Translations under genes and position numbers: made by a program
Source of the DNA: Halomonas chromatireducens
Lineage (GTDB): Bacteria > Pseudomonadota > Gammaproteobacteria > Pseudomonadales > Halomonadaceae
DNA length: 7,118 nt
Direction of reading: 5' to 3'
NCBI RefSeq assembly: GCF_001545155.1
Contig: NZ_CP014226.1
Location: 1,464,846-1,471,963 of the forward strand
The notes under the pieces: model-generated
Seen by the model: the letters and a program-made list of their open reading frames with translations, nothing else
Told to the model about the DNA's origin: nothing
Databases searched by the model: none
Shown here: one piece after another, positions 1 to 7,118 of the stretch
How the letters are laid out: the number at the start of each line of letters is the position of its first letter
How positions within the stretch are numbered: position 1 is the first letter of the stretch

Positions 1-98
1 AGGCCCTGGCCGCTGCCCAGCAGCAAGCCGAGCAAGATGACGAAGCCGCCAGCGAGGCTGAGGCCGACGCGGACGCGGGGCAGGAAGCCAAGAGCTGA
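1..98 (+). CDS. tig: Trigger factor, C-terminal end (partial)
   Basis: The frame of codons beginning at base 3 is open from the left edge and ends at TGA 96-98. It encodes 31 residues starting [16 protein letters not shown] and ending QEAKS. This is an Ala/Gln/Glu/Asp-rich, low-complexity acidic tail, as found at the very C-terminus of many trigger factors. The tail alone would not identify the protein. The call rests mainly on position: tig lies directly upstream of clpP-clpX-lon in most Gammaproteobacteria, and the strand and spacing (94 bases to the clpP start) fit. Trigger factor is the ribosome-bound chaperone and peptidyl-prolyl isomerase that meets nascent chains at the exit tunnel. 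None of its ribosome-binding, PPIase or chaperone-arm domains is visible here, because the rest of the gene lies to the left of the window. Confidence 0.8.
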   Translation, partial: ALAAAQQQAEQDDEAASEAEADADAGQEAKS

Positions 99-151
99 CA
101 GCCTCGCCGGCCCCTTCCGGGACCGCCGAGGCTGGCAGGTGCCGGAAGGGG
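99..151 (+). promoter_or_regulatory. Two interleaved inverted repeats in the tig-clpP spacer
   Basis: Immediately after the tig stop, CAGCCTCG (99-106) is the exact reverse complement of CGAGGCTG (127-134), giving an 8-bp stem. CCCCTTCCGG (111-120) is the exact reverse complement of CCGGAAGGGG (142-151), giving a 10-bp stem. The arms are ordered A-B-A'-B', so the RNA must either choose between two hairpins or form an H-type pseudoknot. Inside the first stem, CCGG 107-110 and CCGG 117-120 can also pair, which would compete with the second stem. Neither stem is followed by a T tract, so this is not a simple intrinsic terminator. A role in 3' processing of tig mRNA or in control of clpP is inference. 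Confidence 0.5.
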
Positions 152-192
152 GTATTACGCTTCCATTCATCGGATGCAAGGACATCACACTG

Positions 193-813
193 ATGAGCAA
201 CGAGTTCGAGATTCAAAACGCCGGCGGCCTGGTACCGATGGTGGTGGAGCAGAGCGCACGCGGAGAGCGGGCCTATGACATCTACTCTCGCCTGCTGAAG
301 GAGCGTGTGATCTTCCTGGTGGGGCCGGTTGAAGATTACATGGCCAACCTGGTGGTGGCACAGATGCTTTTCCTGGAGTCCGAGAATCCGGACAAGGACA
401 TTCATCTCTACATCAATTCTCCGGGTGGGGCCGTGACCGCCGGCATGGCGATCTACGACACCATGCAGTTCATCAAGCCGGATGTGTCCACGGTCTGTAT
501 CGGTCAGGCGGCCAGCATGGGCGCTCTGCTGCTGGCTGCCGGTGCGGCTGGCAAGCGCTACTGTCTGGGCAATTCACGGGTGATGATCCACCAGCCGTTG
601 GGTGGCTACCAGGGGCAGGCTTCCGATATCGAGATCCATACCCGTGAGATACTGGGGATCCGGGACAAGCTCAACCGGATCCTGGCGCACCACACTGGCC
701 AGGATTTCGAGACGATTGCCCGGGACACGGATCGCGACAACTTCATGGATGGCAATCAGGCAGCGGAATATGGTCTGATCGATGCTGTGCTGGATAAGCG
801 GCCCGCATCCTGA
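193..813 (+). CDS. clpP: ATP-dependent Clp protease, proteolytic subunit
   Basis: ClpP is the serine peptidase that forms a double-heptamer barrel in the cytoplasm and degrades substrates unfolded by ClpX or ClpA. The 206-residue product is close to the 207 residues of E. coli ClpP. The catalytic triad is complete: Ser108 in [11 protein letters not shown], His133 in MIHQPLGG and Asp182 in DRDNFM, with the family spacings of 25 and 49 residues. The LVPMVVEQ segment near residue 13 marks the start of the mature chain, so about 11-12 residues are probably a self-cleaved propeptide. The open frame extends upstream to an ATG at 37 inside tig. I chose ATG 193 because homology begins there, AAGGA (178-182) lies 10 bases before it, and the extra 52 residues are Arg/Pro-rich shadow sequence. 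clpX follows after 75 bases, so the two are probably co-transcribed. Confidence 0.97.
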   Translation: MSNEFEIQNAGGLVPMVVEQSARGERAYDIYSRLLKERVIFLVGPVEDYMANLVVAQMLFLESENPDKDIHLYINSPGGAVTAGMAIYDTMQFIKPDVSTVCIGQAASMGALLLAAGAAGKRYCLGNSRVMIHQPLGGYQGQASDIEIHTREILGIRDKLNRILAHHTGQDFETIARDTDRDNFMDGNQAAEYGLIDAVLDKRPAS

Positions 814-839
814 TAGCGTGATTCGATACACGCCCATAA
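809..839 (+). promoter_or_regulatory. Weak candidate sigma-32-type promoter for clpX
   Basis: CCTGATA (809-815), overlapping the clpP stop codon, matches 5 of 7 positions of the heat-shock -35 consensus CTTGAAA. GCCCATAA (832-839) matches the CCCAT core of the -10 consensus CCCCATNT after a 16-base spacer. This would let clpX be induced separately from clpP. The match is imperfect and short motifs of this kind occur by chance, so this is only a candidate. Confidence 0.22.
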
Positions 840-850
840 CACGTGAAAAC

Positions 851-869
851 CGGCGGCTTGAGGCCGCCG
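851..869 (+). other. GC-rich hairpin between clpP and clpX
   Basis: CGGCGGC (851-857) pairs perfectly with GCCGCCG (863-869) across a 5-base TTGAG loop. It ends 8 bases before the GAGG ribosome-binding site of clpX at 878-881. There is no T tract after it, so full termination is not expected. Likely roles are protecting or processing the clpP-clpX transcript, or setting the relative yield of the two subunits. The stem is seen directly; the role is inference. Confidence 0.5.
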
Positions 870-888
870 AAGTGATAGAGGTACGCGA

Positions 889-2166
<1,278 letters not shown>

Positions 2167-2183
2167 CGGAAGCGGCGAGCTAT

Positions 2184-2225
2184 CCTGAGCGATGCTCAAG
2201 CCAGTGGAAGGGGTCGCCTGAGCGA
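2184..2225 (+). repeat. Short direct repeat CCTGAGCGA spanning the clpX terminator
   Basis: CCTGAGCGA occurs at 2184-2192 and again at 2217-2225, 33 bases apart. The second copy forms the loop and the start of the 3' arm of the terminator. After the first copy, TGAGC (2186-2190) pairs with GCTCA (2194-2198) in a small 5-bp hairpin. That same GCTCA could instead pair with TGAGC at 2219-2223 in the terminator. The repeat is exact, but it is short and may be chance. Confidence 0.35.
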
Positions 2226-2232
2226 CCCCTTT
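2208..2232 (+). terminator. Intrinsic terminator after clpX
   Basis: AAGGGGTCGC (2208-2217) pairs perfectly with GCGACCCCTT (2222-2231) around a CTGA tetraloop. The last stem bases and the next base form a short TTT run before GCCTGT. The stem begins 41 bases after the clpX stop. The stem is strong but the T run is short, so termination may be partial. It separates the clpP-clpX unit from lon. Confidence 0.75.
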
Positions 2233-2256
2233 GCCTGTCTGTTCACGTCACTCTCC

Positions 2257-2285
2257 CTTGCAATGGGGGCCTCTTGCCCCCACAC
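2257..2285 (+). promoter_or_regulatory. Sigma-32-type heat-shock promoter for lon
   Basis: CTTGCAA (2257-2263) matches 6 of 7 positions of the sigma-32 -35 consensus CTTGAAA. After 14 bases, CCCCACAC (2278-2285) matches the CCCCA core of the -10 consensus CCCCATNT. The spacer length falls within the usual range. Transcription would start about 30 bases before the lon ATG at 2325. Heat-shock control of lon by sigma-32 is established in E. coli; its use here is inferred from the motif and its position. Confidence 0.6.
2264..2282 (+). other. Hairpin overlapping the lon promoter
   Basis: TGGGGGC (2264-2270) pairs perfectly with GCCCCCA (2276-2282) around a CTCTT loop. The right arm supplies the C-rich -10 element of the lon heat-shock promoter, and the left arm fills its spacer. 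No T tract follows. In RNA reading through from clpX it would form a second stem-loop about 32 bases after the terminator. As DNA it is an inverted repeat centred between -35 and -10. Confidence 0.45.
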
Positions 2286-2324
2286 CCTTCCTTATCCACC
2301 CGATTCGTTTGAGGAACGTCTGCG

Positions 2325-4730
2325 ATGCAGCAGAACGCTGATCAGACCCTGAGTCTGCCCCTCCTTCCACTGCGCGATGTTGTTGTCTATCCGCAGATGG
2401 TCATTCCGCTGTTCGTTGGCAGGGAGAAATCCATCCAGGCGCTGGATGCGGCCATGGCGGCTGACAAGCGTGTTCTGCTTGTGGCCCAGCGTGAGGCCGG
2501 CCAGGACGACCCTGGCACCGAGGATCTCTTCGATATCGGCACGGTCGCCGAGATCATGCAGTTGCTCAAGCTGCCCGACGGCACCGTCAAGGTGCTGATC
2601 GAAGGGACTTCCCGTGCCGACCTCCGGGAGGTACATCATACGGATCAGGGCTACAGCCTGGCCGACGCGGTCCTGCGTGACAGCGAGCCGTTGTCTGAGC
2701 GAGAGCAGGAAGCGCTGGTCCGGGTGCTGCTCAATCAGTTCGAGCAATACGTCAAGCTCTCCAAGAAGGTGCCCAACGAGGTACTCAACTCCCTCTCCGG
2801 GATCGAGGATCCAAGTCGCCTCGTCGATACCATCTGCGCCCACCTGTCGCTGAAGATCGGTGACAAGCAGCAGCTGCTGGAAATGGACCGGGTCCGTGAC
2901 CGCATCGAGCACCTGATGGCGTTGATTGAATCGGAAATCGACCTGCTGCAGGTCGAGAAGCGGATTCGCTCCCGGGTCAAGGACCAGATGGAGAAATCCC
3001 AGCGTGAGTACTATCTCAACGAGCAGATGAAGGCCATCCAGAAGGAGATGGGCGAGCTCGAGAACGTGCCCAATGAAGCCGAGAAGTACGAAGCGGCCAT
3101 CGAAGAGTCGGGCATGCCCAAGGACGCCCGCGAAAAGGCGCTGCAGGAGCTGGGCAAGCTCAAGATGATGTCGCCCAACTCGGCGGAGGCCACGGTGGTG
3201 CGCTCCTATCTCGATTGGCTGGTCGCCGTGCCCTGGAAGAAGCGCACCCGGGTCAAGCATGACCTGGTCCATGCCCACAAGGTGCTCGACGAGGACCACT
3301 ATGGCCTGGACGAGGTAAAGGAGCGCATTCTCGAGTACCTCGCCGTTCAAAAGCGGGTCAAGAAGCTCAAGGGGCCGGTGCTGTGCCTCGTCGGCCCGCC
3401 CGGGGTAGGCAAGACCTCGCTGGGTCAGTCGATCGCCCGTGCCACCAACCGCAAGTACGTGCGGCTGGCGCTGGGCGGGGTGCGCGACGAGTCCGAGATC
3501 CGTGGCCACCGACGCACCTACATCGGCTCGCTGCCGGGCAAGATGGTCCAGCGCATGAGCAAGGCCGGGGTCAGGAACCCGCTGTTCCTGCTCGACGAAG
3601 TCGACAAGATCGGCATGGATCACCGGGGCGACCCGGCTTCCGCCCTGCTCGAGGTGCTCGATCCGGAGCAGAACGACAAGTTCAACGATCACTACCTCGA
3701 GCTGGATTACGACCTGTCCGACGTGATGTTCATCTGTACCGCCAACTCCATGAATATCCCCGGACCGCTGCTGGACCGCATGGAGATCATTCGTCTACCC
3801 GGCTACACCGAGGACGAGAAGCTCGCCATCGCACGTCGCTACCTCGTTGCCAAGCAGCTCAAGGCCAACGGTTTCAAGGATGATGAGCTCAGTTTTGGCG
3901 ACGATGCGTTGCTCGAGCTGATTCGCTACTACTCCCGCGAGGCCGGCGTACGCGAGCTGGAAAGACAGATTGCCAAGGTTTGCCGTAAGGTGCTGCGTGA
4001 GCGTCTGGAGCAGCAGGGGCAGGGCGCCCAGGCGCCGGTGACGCTGGGTGCCGGGGATATCGAGCAGTATGCCGGTGTACGCCGGTACAGCTATGGCCTG
4101 GCCGACAAGCAGGACCAGGTGGGGCGTGTGACAGGGCTGGCCTGGACGTCGGTCGGTGGAGAGCTGCTGAATATCGAGTCGGTGGTGACTCCGGGGAAGG
4201 GGCGAATCAACAAGACGGGCTCCCTGGGCGATGTCATGAAGGAGTCGGTGAGTGCCGCTCATACCGTGGTGCGTGCCCGCGCCGAGGCGCTTGGTATCGA
4301 TCCTGAGCGCTTCGAGAAGGAAGACCTTCATATTCACGTTCCCGAGGGAGCGACGCCCAAGGACGGCCCCAGTGCAGGCATTGCCATGGTGACGGCGATG
4401 GTGTCCGCCTATACGGTGCGCCCTGTCCGCTGTGACCTTGCCATGACGGGGGAGGTCAATCTGCGGGGTGAGGTAATGCCAATCGGCGGCTTGAAGGAGA
4501 AATTGCTGGCTGCGCGGCGCGGTGGTATAAAGACCGTGCTCATTCCGGAAGAGAACCGACGGGATCTCAAAGAGGTGCCGGATAACATCAAGGATGCTTT
4601 GGATATCCGGCCTGTTCGCTGGATCGATGAGGTGCTGGAGGCGGCTCTGGCTGAAAGGCCTGACCCTAAAGGCGATGATTCCCGAGCAGATGATTCTGCA
4701 TCATCAACCTCAATGATCAGCACGCATTAA
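2325..4730 (+). CDS. lon: ATP-dependent Lon protease (LonA type)
   Basis: Lon is the homo-hexameric cytoplasmic protease with ATPase and peptidase in one chain. It degrades misfolded proteins and short-lived regulators. The 801-residue product compares with 784 in E. coli. The N-terminal substrate-binding domain spans about 10-205 and opens with [21 protein letters not shown] charged helical linker (about 205-300) follows. The AAA+ module has Walker A GPPGVGKT (357-364), Walker B FLLDEVDK (421-428), sensor 1 Asn474, a putative arginine finger Arg485 and sensor 2 Arg543. The protease domain carries the Ser-Lys dyad, Ser683 in KDGPSAG and Lys726 in [10 protein letters not shown], with the standard 43-residue spacing. 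The final 20 or so residues are a Ser/Asp-rich tail that looks disordered and accounts for the extra length. GAGGAA (2311-2316), 8 bases before ATG, fixes the start. The gene has its own heat-shock promoter upstream and hupB downstream. Confidence 0.98.
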   Translation: MQQNADQTLSLPLLPLRDVVVYPQMVIPLFVGREKSIQALDAAMAADKRVLLVAQREAGQDDPGTEDLFDIGTVAEIMQLLKLPDGTVKVLIEGTSRADLREVHHTDQGYSLADAVLRDSEPLSEREQEALVRVLLNQFEQYVKLSKKVPNEVLNSLSGIEDPSRLVDTICAHLSLKIGDKQQLLEMDRVRDRIEHLMALIESEIDLLQVEKRIRSRVKDQMEKSQREYYLNEQMKAIQKEMGELENVPNEAEKYEAAIEESGMPKDAREKALQELGKLKMMSPNSAEATVVRSYLDWLVAVPWKKRTRVKHDLVHAHKVLDEDHYGLDEVKERILEYLAVQKRVKKLKGPVLCLVGPPGVGKTSLGQSIARATNRKYVRLALGGVRDESEIRGHRRTYIGSLPGKMVQRMSKAGVRNPLFLLDEVDKIGMDHRGDPASALLEVLDPEQNDKFNDHYLELDYDLSDVMFICTANSMNIPGPLLDRMEIIRLPGYTEDEKLAIARRYLVAKQLKANGFKDDELSFGDDALLELIRYYSREAGVRELERQIAKVCRKVLRERLEQQGQGAQAPVTLGAGDIEQYAGVRRYSYGLADKQDQVGRVTGLAWTSVGGELLNIESVVTPGKGRINKTGSLGDVMKESVSAAHTVVRARAEALGIDPERFEKEDLHIHVPEGATPKDGPSAGIAMVTAMVSAYTVRPVRCDLAMTGEVNLRGEVMPIGGLKEKLLAARRGGIKTVLIPEENRRDLKEVPDNIKDALDIRPVRWIDEVLEAALAERPDPKGDDSRADDSASSTSMISTH

Positions 4731-4732
4731 CG

Positions 4733-4773
4733 TTTTTTTTTCGTCATTCCGGGGGGAAAACCCCGGTGTGACG
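4733..4773 (+). other. T9 tract followed by a long imperfect hairpin after lon
   Basis: Two bases after the lon stop there is an uninterrupted run of nine T (4733-4741). A hairpin follows directly. CGTCAT (4742-4747) pairs with GTGACG (4768-4773) with one T-G wobble, then there is a T-T mismatch, then CCGGGG (4749-4754) pairs with CCCCGG (4761-4766) around a GGAAAA loop. The order is the reverse of an intrinsic terminator, in which the T tract follows the stem. On the - strand the tract would read as A. It may protect or end the lon mRNA by another route. The only stem found just upstream of the T tract is a weak 4-bp one (4712-4715 with 4725-4728). Confidence 0.5.
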
Positions 4774-4794
4774 CGGTTTGGCGCCGCAAGTTGC

Positions 4795-4824
4795 TTGACA
4801 CGTCTTTTACTGCATTGCTATAAA
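4795..4824 (+). promoter_or_regulatory. Strong sigma-70 promoter for hupB
   Basis: A perfect -35 TTGACA (4795-4800) is followed after 18 bases by TATAAA (4819-4824), 5 of 6 to the -10 consensus. TG at 4816-4817 makes it an extended -10 (TGCTATAAA). Transcription should begin near 4831, giving a leader of about 75 bases before the GTG start. Such a strong promoter fits an abundant nucleoid protein. Confidence 0.85.
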
Positions 4825-4893
4825 CTGCTGCCATGCTGTGATCGTGTTGCCAGGCGAAAGGTGCGCCGATTAGAGCCATTTTCTGAAACAGTC

Positions 4894-4899
4894 AAGGGG
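4894..4899 (+). promoter_or_regulatory. Ribosome-binding site that sets the hupB GTG start
   Basis: AAGGGG lies 6 bases before GTG 4906-4908. No ATG occurs at a suitable distance, and the HU family N-terminus [10 protein letters not shown] begins exactly at this GTG. An overlapping GTG at 4904 is in another frame. Confidence 0.75.
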
Positions 4900-4905
4900 T
4901 GAAGT

Positions 4906-5178
4906 GTGAACAAATCCGAGCTGATCGAAGCCATCGCCGCGTCTGCCGATATTCCCAAGGCCGCCGCAACCCGTGCATTGGATGCCATGGTCGACACCGT
5001 TACCGATAGCCTCAAGAGCGGCGAGACCGTTTCTTTGGTGGGCTTTGGTACTTTCTCCGTCAAGGAGCGCGCCGCGCGTACCGGGCGCAACCCGCAGACT
5101 GGCGAGCCGATCCAGATCAGCGCAGCCAAGGTGCCGACCTTCAAGGCCGGCAAGGCGCTCAAGGACTCCGTCAACTGA
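4906..5178 (+). CDS. hupB: DNA-binding protein HU-beta
   Basis: HU is a small dimeric histone-like protein that binds and bends DNA with little sequence preference. It shapes the nucleoid and assists replication, repair and recombination. The product has 90 residues, the standard length. It opens with the helical dimerisation part [20 protein letters not shown], continues through [19 protein letters not shown], and includes the DNA-intercalating Pro63 in the arm segment RNPQTGEPI. It ends [16 protein letters not shown], as the family does. The start is GTG, read as Met. It sits between lon and ppiD as hupB does in many Gammaproteobacteria, which supports the beta rather than the alpha assignment. 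It has its own strong promoter and its own terminator, so it is probably a single-gene unit. Confidence 0.97.
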   Translation: MNKSELIEAIAASADIPKAAATRALDAMVDTVTDSLKSGETVSLVGFGTFSVKERAARTGRNPQTGEPIQISAAKVPTFKAGKALKDSVN

Positions 5179-5240
5179 GTCTACGGATAATTTGCGCCGC
5201 AGATCGTCGGCTCAGGCAGGCCATCATCGGCAGCAAAACA

Positions 5241-5270
5241 GGCGCATCGCCATCGCGATGCGCCTTCTTT
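5241..5270 (+). terminator. Intrinsic terminator after hupB
   Basis: GGCGCATCGC (5241-5250) pairs perfectly over 10 bp with GCGATGCGCC (5255-5264) around a CATC loop, followed by TTCTTT (5265-5270). AAAACA lies just before the stem, so it may also work weakly on the opposite strand. It starts 62 bases after the hupB stop and isolates hupB from ppiD. Confidence 0.92.
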
Positions 5271-5321
5271 ATGGGCTGACCCTTTGTGCCGGACGGGGCC
5301 ATGGTGGGAATGCCCCTGTCA

Positions 5322-5334
5322 CCGTATAATACGG
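5322..5334 (+). promoter_or_regulatory. ppiD promoter -10 element inside a palindrome
   Basis: TATAAT (5325-5330) is a perfect -10 element, placed 41 bases before the ppiD ATG and 54 bases after the hupB terminator. It is contained in CCGTATAATACGG (5322-5334), a perfect 6-bp inverted repeat around one A. I find no good TTGACA match 16-18 bases upstream, where the sequence is G-rich, and no TGn extension. The promoter may therefore need an activator or be weak. The palindrome may bind a regulator or may be incidental. Confidence 0.6.
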
Positions 5335-5371
5335 CCCGTCAGCCAGCCAACAATCATCAGCCGAGGCCTCC

Positions 5372-7060
5372 ATGCTGCAAAGTATACGTGACCGCTCCAG
5401 AAGTTGGGGTGCGAAGATCATCATCGGAGCCGTGGTCGTGACCATGGCCCTGTTCGGGGTCGAGTCCCTGGTTGGGCTAATAGGCGGAAGCGGCGACGAA
5501 GTAGCCAAGGTCAATGGTCAGTCGATTACCCGTCAGGAACTGGAGACGGAGGTTCAGCGGGCCATTCGTTCGGGCCAGGTGCCCCCCGAGCAGGAGAGGG
5601 CGTTGCGCGGGCAGGTCCTCGATGAGCTGATCGGCGAGCGACTGCTGACGGCTTTCGCCGAAGATGGCGGCCTTCACCTCTCCGACGAGCAGCTCGATCA
5701 GGTTATCGTCACGCTGCCGGAATTCCAGAACCAGAATGGTCGCTTCGATGCCGACCTGTTCCGCAACCGCCTGGCCAGCGCCGGTTTCACGCCGTCGTCG
5801 TTTCGCGCCGCGCTGCGGGTGGACCTCAAGCGGCAGCAGGTTCAGCAAGGCCTCATCACGAGTGACTTCTCCCTGGAAAGTGAGCGGCAGGCCCTGGCGG
5901 CACTGCAGCGTCAAACTCGCACCTTTCGCTACCATACGCTGAGTGCCGGCGACCTGGCCGAGCCTGTGGAAGTCACCGAGCAGGATCTTGTTGCCTACTA
6001 CGAAGAGAATGCCGATCGTTATCGCCGCCCTGAACAGGTTCGGCTCGAGTATCTGGTGCTTGATCGCCAGGAGATGGCGGAGGCCGTGGAAGTTGATGAA
6101 GAGGAGATTCGCCGTGCCTGGGAGACTCGCGGTCAGGACGTCGATCGGCGCGTCTCTCATATCATGGTTGCCTTCAATGGGGAGCGCGACCGTGAGGAGG
6201 CCGCTTCGCGGCTGGAGGGCATTCGTGCCGAGCTTGCCGACGGTGAGGATTTTGCCGAACTGGCCCTCCGCTATTCGGATGACCCCACCACGGCCGAGCA
6301 GGGGGGAGACCTGGGCACCATCAGCCGTGGCTTCTTCGGCGATGCATTCGATGAAGCTGCCTTTGCTCTCGGACCCGGTCAGGTGTCCGATATCGTCGAA
6401 ACCGATAGCGGCCTGCATCTATTGAAGGTGACAGGCCTGGACCAGGCTCCGCTGGAAGAGATGCGTGAAGAGCTCGAACGCGAGCTGGCTCTGGCCCAGG
6501 TTAGCGATACATTCAACCGCCGGGTTCAGACCCTGATCGACGAAAGCTTTGCTGCAGACGATCTTGCCAGCGTGGCCGAACAGCTGGAGCTGGACCTGCA
6601 GCAAAGCGACTGGGTCGCCCGTGACGCTGGTGAGGGTGTGCTCTCCGAGCCCGGCGTGATGCAGGAGGCCTTCAGTGAAGATGTCCTGGTGGAGGGTTTC
6701 AACAGCGATGTCATCGAGCTGGACGAGGACCGCAGACTGGTGTTGCGGGTCGCCGAGCACCGCGATGCCACCGTGCTTCCCCTCGATGAGGTCCGCGATC
6801 GCGTGACGGCGACCGTGGAGCGACGCAAGCAGCGTGAGGCGCTGCTCGAGGTGGCGCGCGCCCAGGTGGAGCTGCTGCGGGAAGGCGAGGCGCTGGATAT
6901 CGAATGGCGCCGCGTCGAGCGCGCCGCGCGTCAGCAGGATAACGAATCAAGCCCGTCTCGGGAATGCAGGTCAAGCCCCCGGGGACGGGATACATCTACT
7001 CCTTTCGGCAGGACCTCGACGCCATGGCCCAATTCAATTACCAGACTGCGCGCTTCATGA
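5372..7060 (+). CDS. ppiD: Membrane-anchored periplasmic folding factor PpiD, C-terminus apparently replaced
   Basis: PpiD is an inner-membrane-anchored periplasmic chaperone of the SurA/parvulin class that works near the Sec translocon. The start at ATG 5372 is supported by GAGG at 5363-5366. A short cytoplasmic end [15 protein letters not shown] is followed by one membrane segment at about 16-38. A SurA-like N-terminal region spans about 40-190. A parvulin domain at about 260-355 has VSHIMV, GGDLG (311-315) and GLHLLKV. An acidic helical region follows to about residue 524. From about residue 525 (base 6944) the sequence becomes a Ser/Arg/Thr/Pro-rich tail of 38 residues that resembles shadow-frame translation. 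The usual C-terminal segment, containing an FALP-like motif in E. coli, is missing. The open frame is 562 residues against 623 in E. coli. Its last 37 bases overlap engB in another frame. Identity is firm, but whether the full gene is functional is doubtful. Confidence 0.88.
   Translation: MLQSIRDRSRSWGAKIIIGAVVVTMALFGVESLVGLIGGSGDEVAKVNGQSITRQELETEVQRAIRSGQVPPEQERALRGQVLDELIGERLLTAFAEDGGLHLSDEQLDQVIVTLPEFQNQNGRFDADLFRNRLASAGFTPSSFRAALRVDLKRQQVQQGLITSDFSLESERQALAALQRQTRTFRYHTLSAGDLAEPVEVTEQDLVAYYEENADRYRRPEQVRLEYLVLDRQEMAEAVEVDEEEIRRAWETRGQDVDRRVSHIMVAFNGERDREEAASRLEGIRAELADGEDFAELALRYSDDPTTAEQGGDLGTISRGFFGDAFDEAAFALGPGQVSDIVETDSGLHLLKVTGLDQAPLEEMREELERELALAQVSDTFNRRVQTLIDESFAADDLASVAEQLELDLQQSDWVARDAGEGVLSEPGVMQEAFSEDVLVEGFNSDVIELDEDRRLVLRVAEHRDATVLPLDEVRDRVTATVERRKQREALLEVARAQVELLREGEALDIEWRRVERAARQQDNESSPSRECRSSPRGRDTSTPFGRTSTPWPNSITRLRAS
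6952..6989 (+). other. Inverted repeat at the ppiD-engB junction
   Basis: CCCGTCTC (6952-6959) pairs with GGGACGGG (6982-6989) over 8 bp, including one T-G wobble. GGG 6960-6962 can extend the stem with CCC 6978-6980 if one G is bulged. It lies in the stretch where PpiD similarity has been lost and ends 34 bases before the engB ATG. It could be a leader hairpin of engB, a terminator remnant lacking a T tract, or a mark of the junction. The repeat is seen; its role is unknown. Confidence 0.4.
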
Positions 7061-7118
7061 CCAGTGCGCCGACCCTCGCCCATTGCCCGCCCGACGAAGG
7101 GGCAGAGGTCGCCTTTGC
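7024..7118 (+). CDS. engB: Ribosome biogenesis GTPase EngB/YihA/YsxC, N-terminal end (partial)
   Basis: The frame from ATG 7024 encodes [16 protein letters not shown], then [15 protein letters not shown], and runs off the right edge. As I recall the E. coli YihA N-terminus, the spacing of NYQ, F, SAP, H, P, D, G and EVAFA matches it without gaps. EngB is an essential TRAFAC-class GTPase needed for assembly of the large ribosomal subunit. The Walker A motif, expected directly after EVAFA, is outside the window. AGGA at 7010-7013 lies 10 bases before the ATG. An internal ATG at 7057 would remove the conserved NYQ segment, so 7024 is preferred. The upstream neighbour, ppiD, is unexpected, because engB usually sits elsewhere on gammaproteobacterial chromosomes. 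Confidence 0.82.
   Translation, partial: MAQFNYQTARFMTSAPTLAHCPPDEGAEVAF

Noticed and set aside
153..158. TATTAC as a sigma-70 -10 box before clpP
   Set aside because: It matches 4 of 6 positions and has no acceptable -35 at the right distance.
141..170. Sigma-32-like promoter before clpP (GCCGGAA ... TTCCATTC)
   Set aside because: The -35 part matches the heat-shock consensus at only 3 of 7 positions, which is too weak to list, although clpP is heat-induced in E. coli.
37..192. 52-residue N-terminal extension of ClpP from ATG 37
   Set aside because: It overlaps the end of tig, is Arg/Pro-rich shadow sequence and crosses the structured spacer. ClpP homology and a ribosome-binding site both point to ATG 193.
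2292..3692. Open frame of 466 codons on the - strand across lon
   Set aside because: It is a shadow of lon with no recognisable motifs and no convincing ribosome-binding site. The + strand carries a complete Lon.
4853..4867. Small stem GGCG/CGCC in the hupB leader
   Set aside because: It has only four base pairs with a 7-base loop. It is too weak to call a regulatory structure.
5477..6418. Open frame of 313 codons on the - strand across ppiD
   Set aside because: It is antisense to the SurA-like and parvulin regions of PpiD, with no recognised domain.

Overview
The window is a conserved proteostasis gene cluster from a gammaproteobacterium. The order is tig (3' end), clpP, clpX, lon, hupB, ppiD, all on the + strand, followed by the 5' end of a gene that reads as engB. 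This tig-clpP-clpX-lon-hupB-ppiD order is typical of Gammaproteobacteria. The GC-rich codon use and the acidic stretches in PpiD and the trigger factor tail would suit a Halomonas-like member of the Oceanospirillales, but genus level is inference from protein character only.

Layout: 1-98 is the end of trigger factor. 99-192 is a spacer with two interleaved inverted repeats. 193-813 is ClpP, starting at an internal ATG rather than at the far upstream ATG of the open frame. 814-888 is a short spacer with a GC-rich hairpin. 889-2166 is ClpX. 2167-2324 holds an intrinsic terminator followed by a good sigma-32-type heat-shock promoter for lon. 2325-4730 is Lon. 4731-4905 holds a T9 tract, a long imperfect hairpin and a strong extended -10 sigma-70 promoter for hupB. 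4906-5178 is HU-beta, with a GTG start, and it is closed by a strong terminator at 5241-5270. A perfect TATAAT inside a small palindrome precedes ppiD (5372-7060). From 7024 to the right edge lies the N-terminus of EngB/YihA.

How the genes work together: trigger factor and PpiD assist folding of nascent and exported proteins in the cytoplasm and at the inner membrane. ClpXP and Lon are the two ATP-dependent proteases that remove misfolded or regulatory proteins, and HU compacts DNA. Terminators after clpX and hupB, with promoters before lon, hupB and probably ppiD, divide the cluster into several transcription units rather than one operon.

The core genes are ordinary, with all catalytic motifs intact, and I see no undescribed defence, mobile or RNA-guided system. 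The most notable observation is at the right end. PpiD loses recognisable sequence near residue 524, roughly 80-100 residues before the normal end of the family. It continues into a 38-residue tail that looks out of frame and runs into engB, a gene not normally next to ppiD. This looks like a rearrangement or an assembly join. The second most interesting features are regulatory: the interleaved repeats before clpP, and the heat-shock promoter before lon that coincides with a hairpin.
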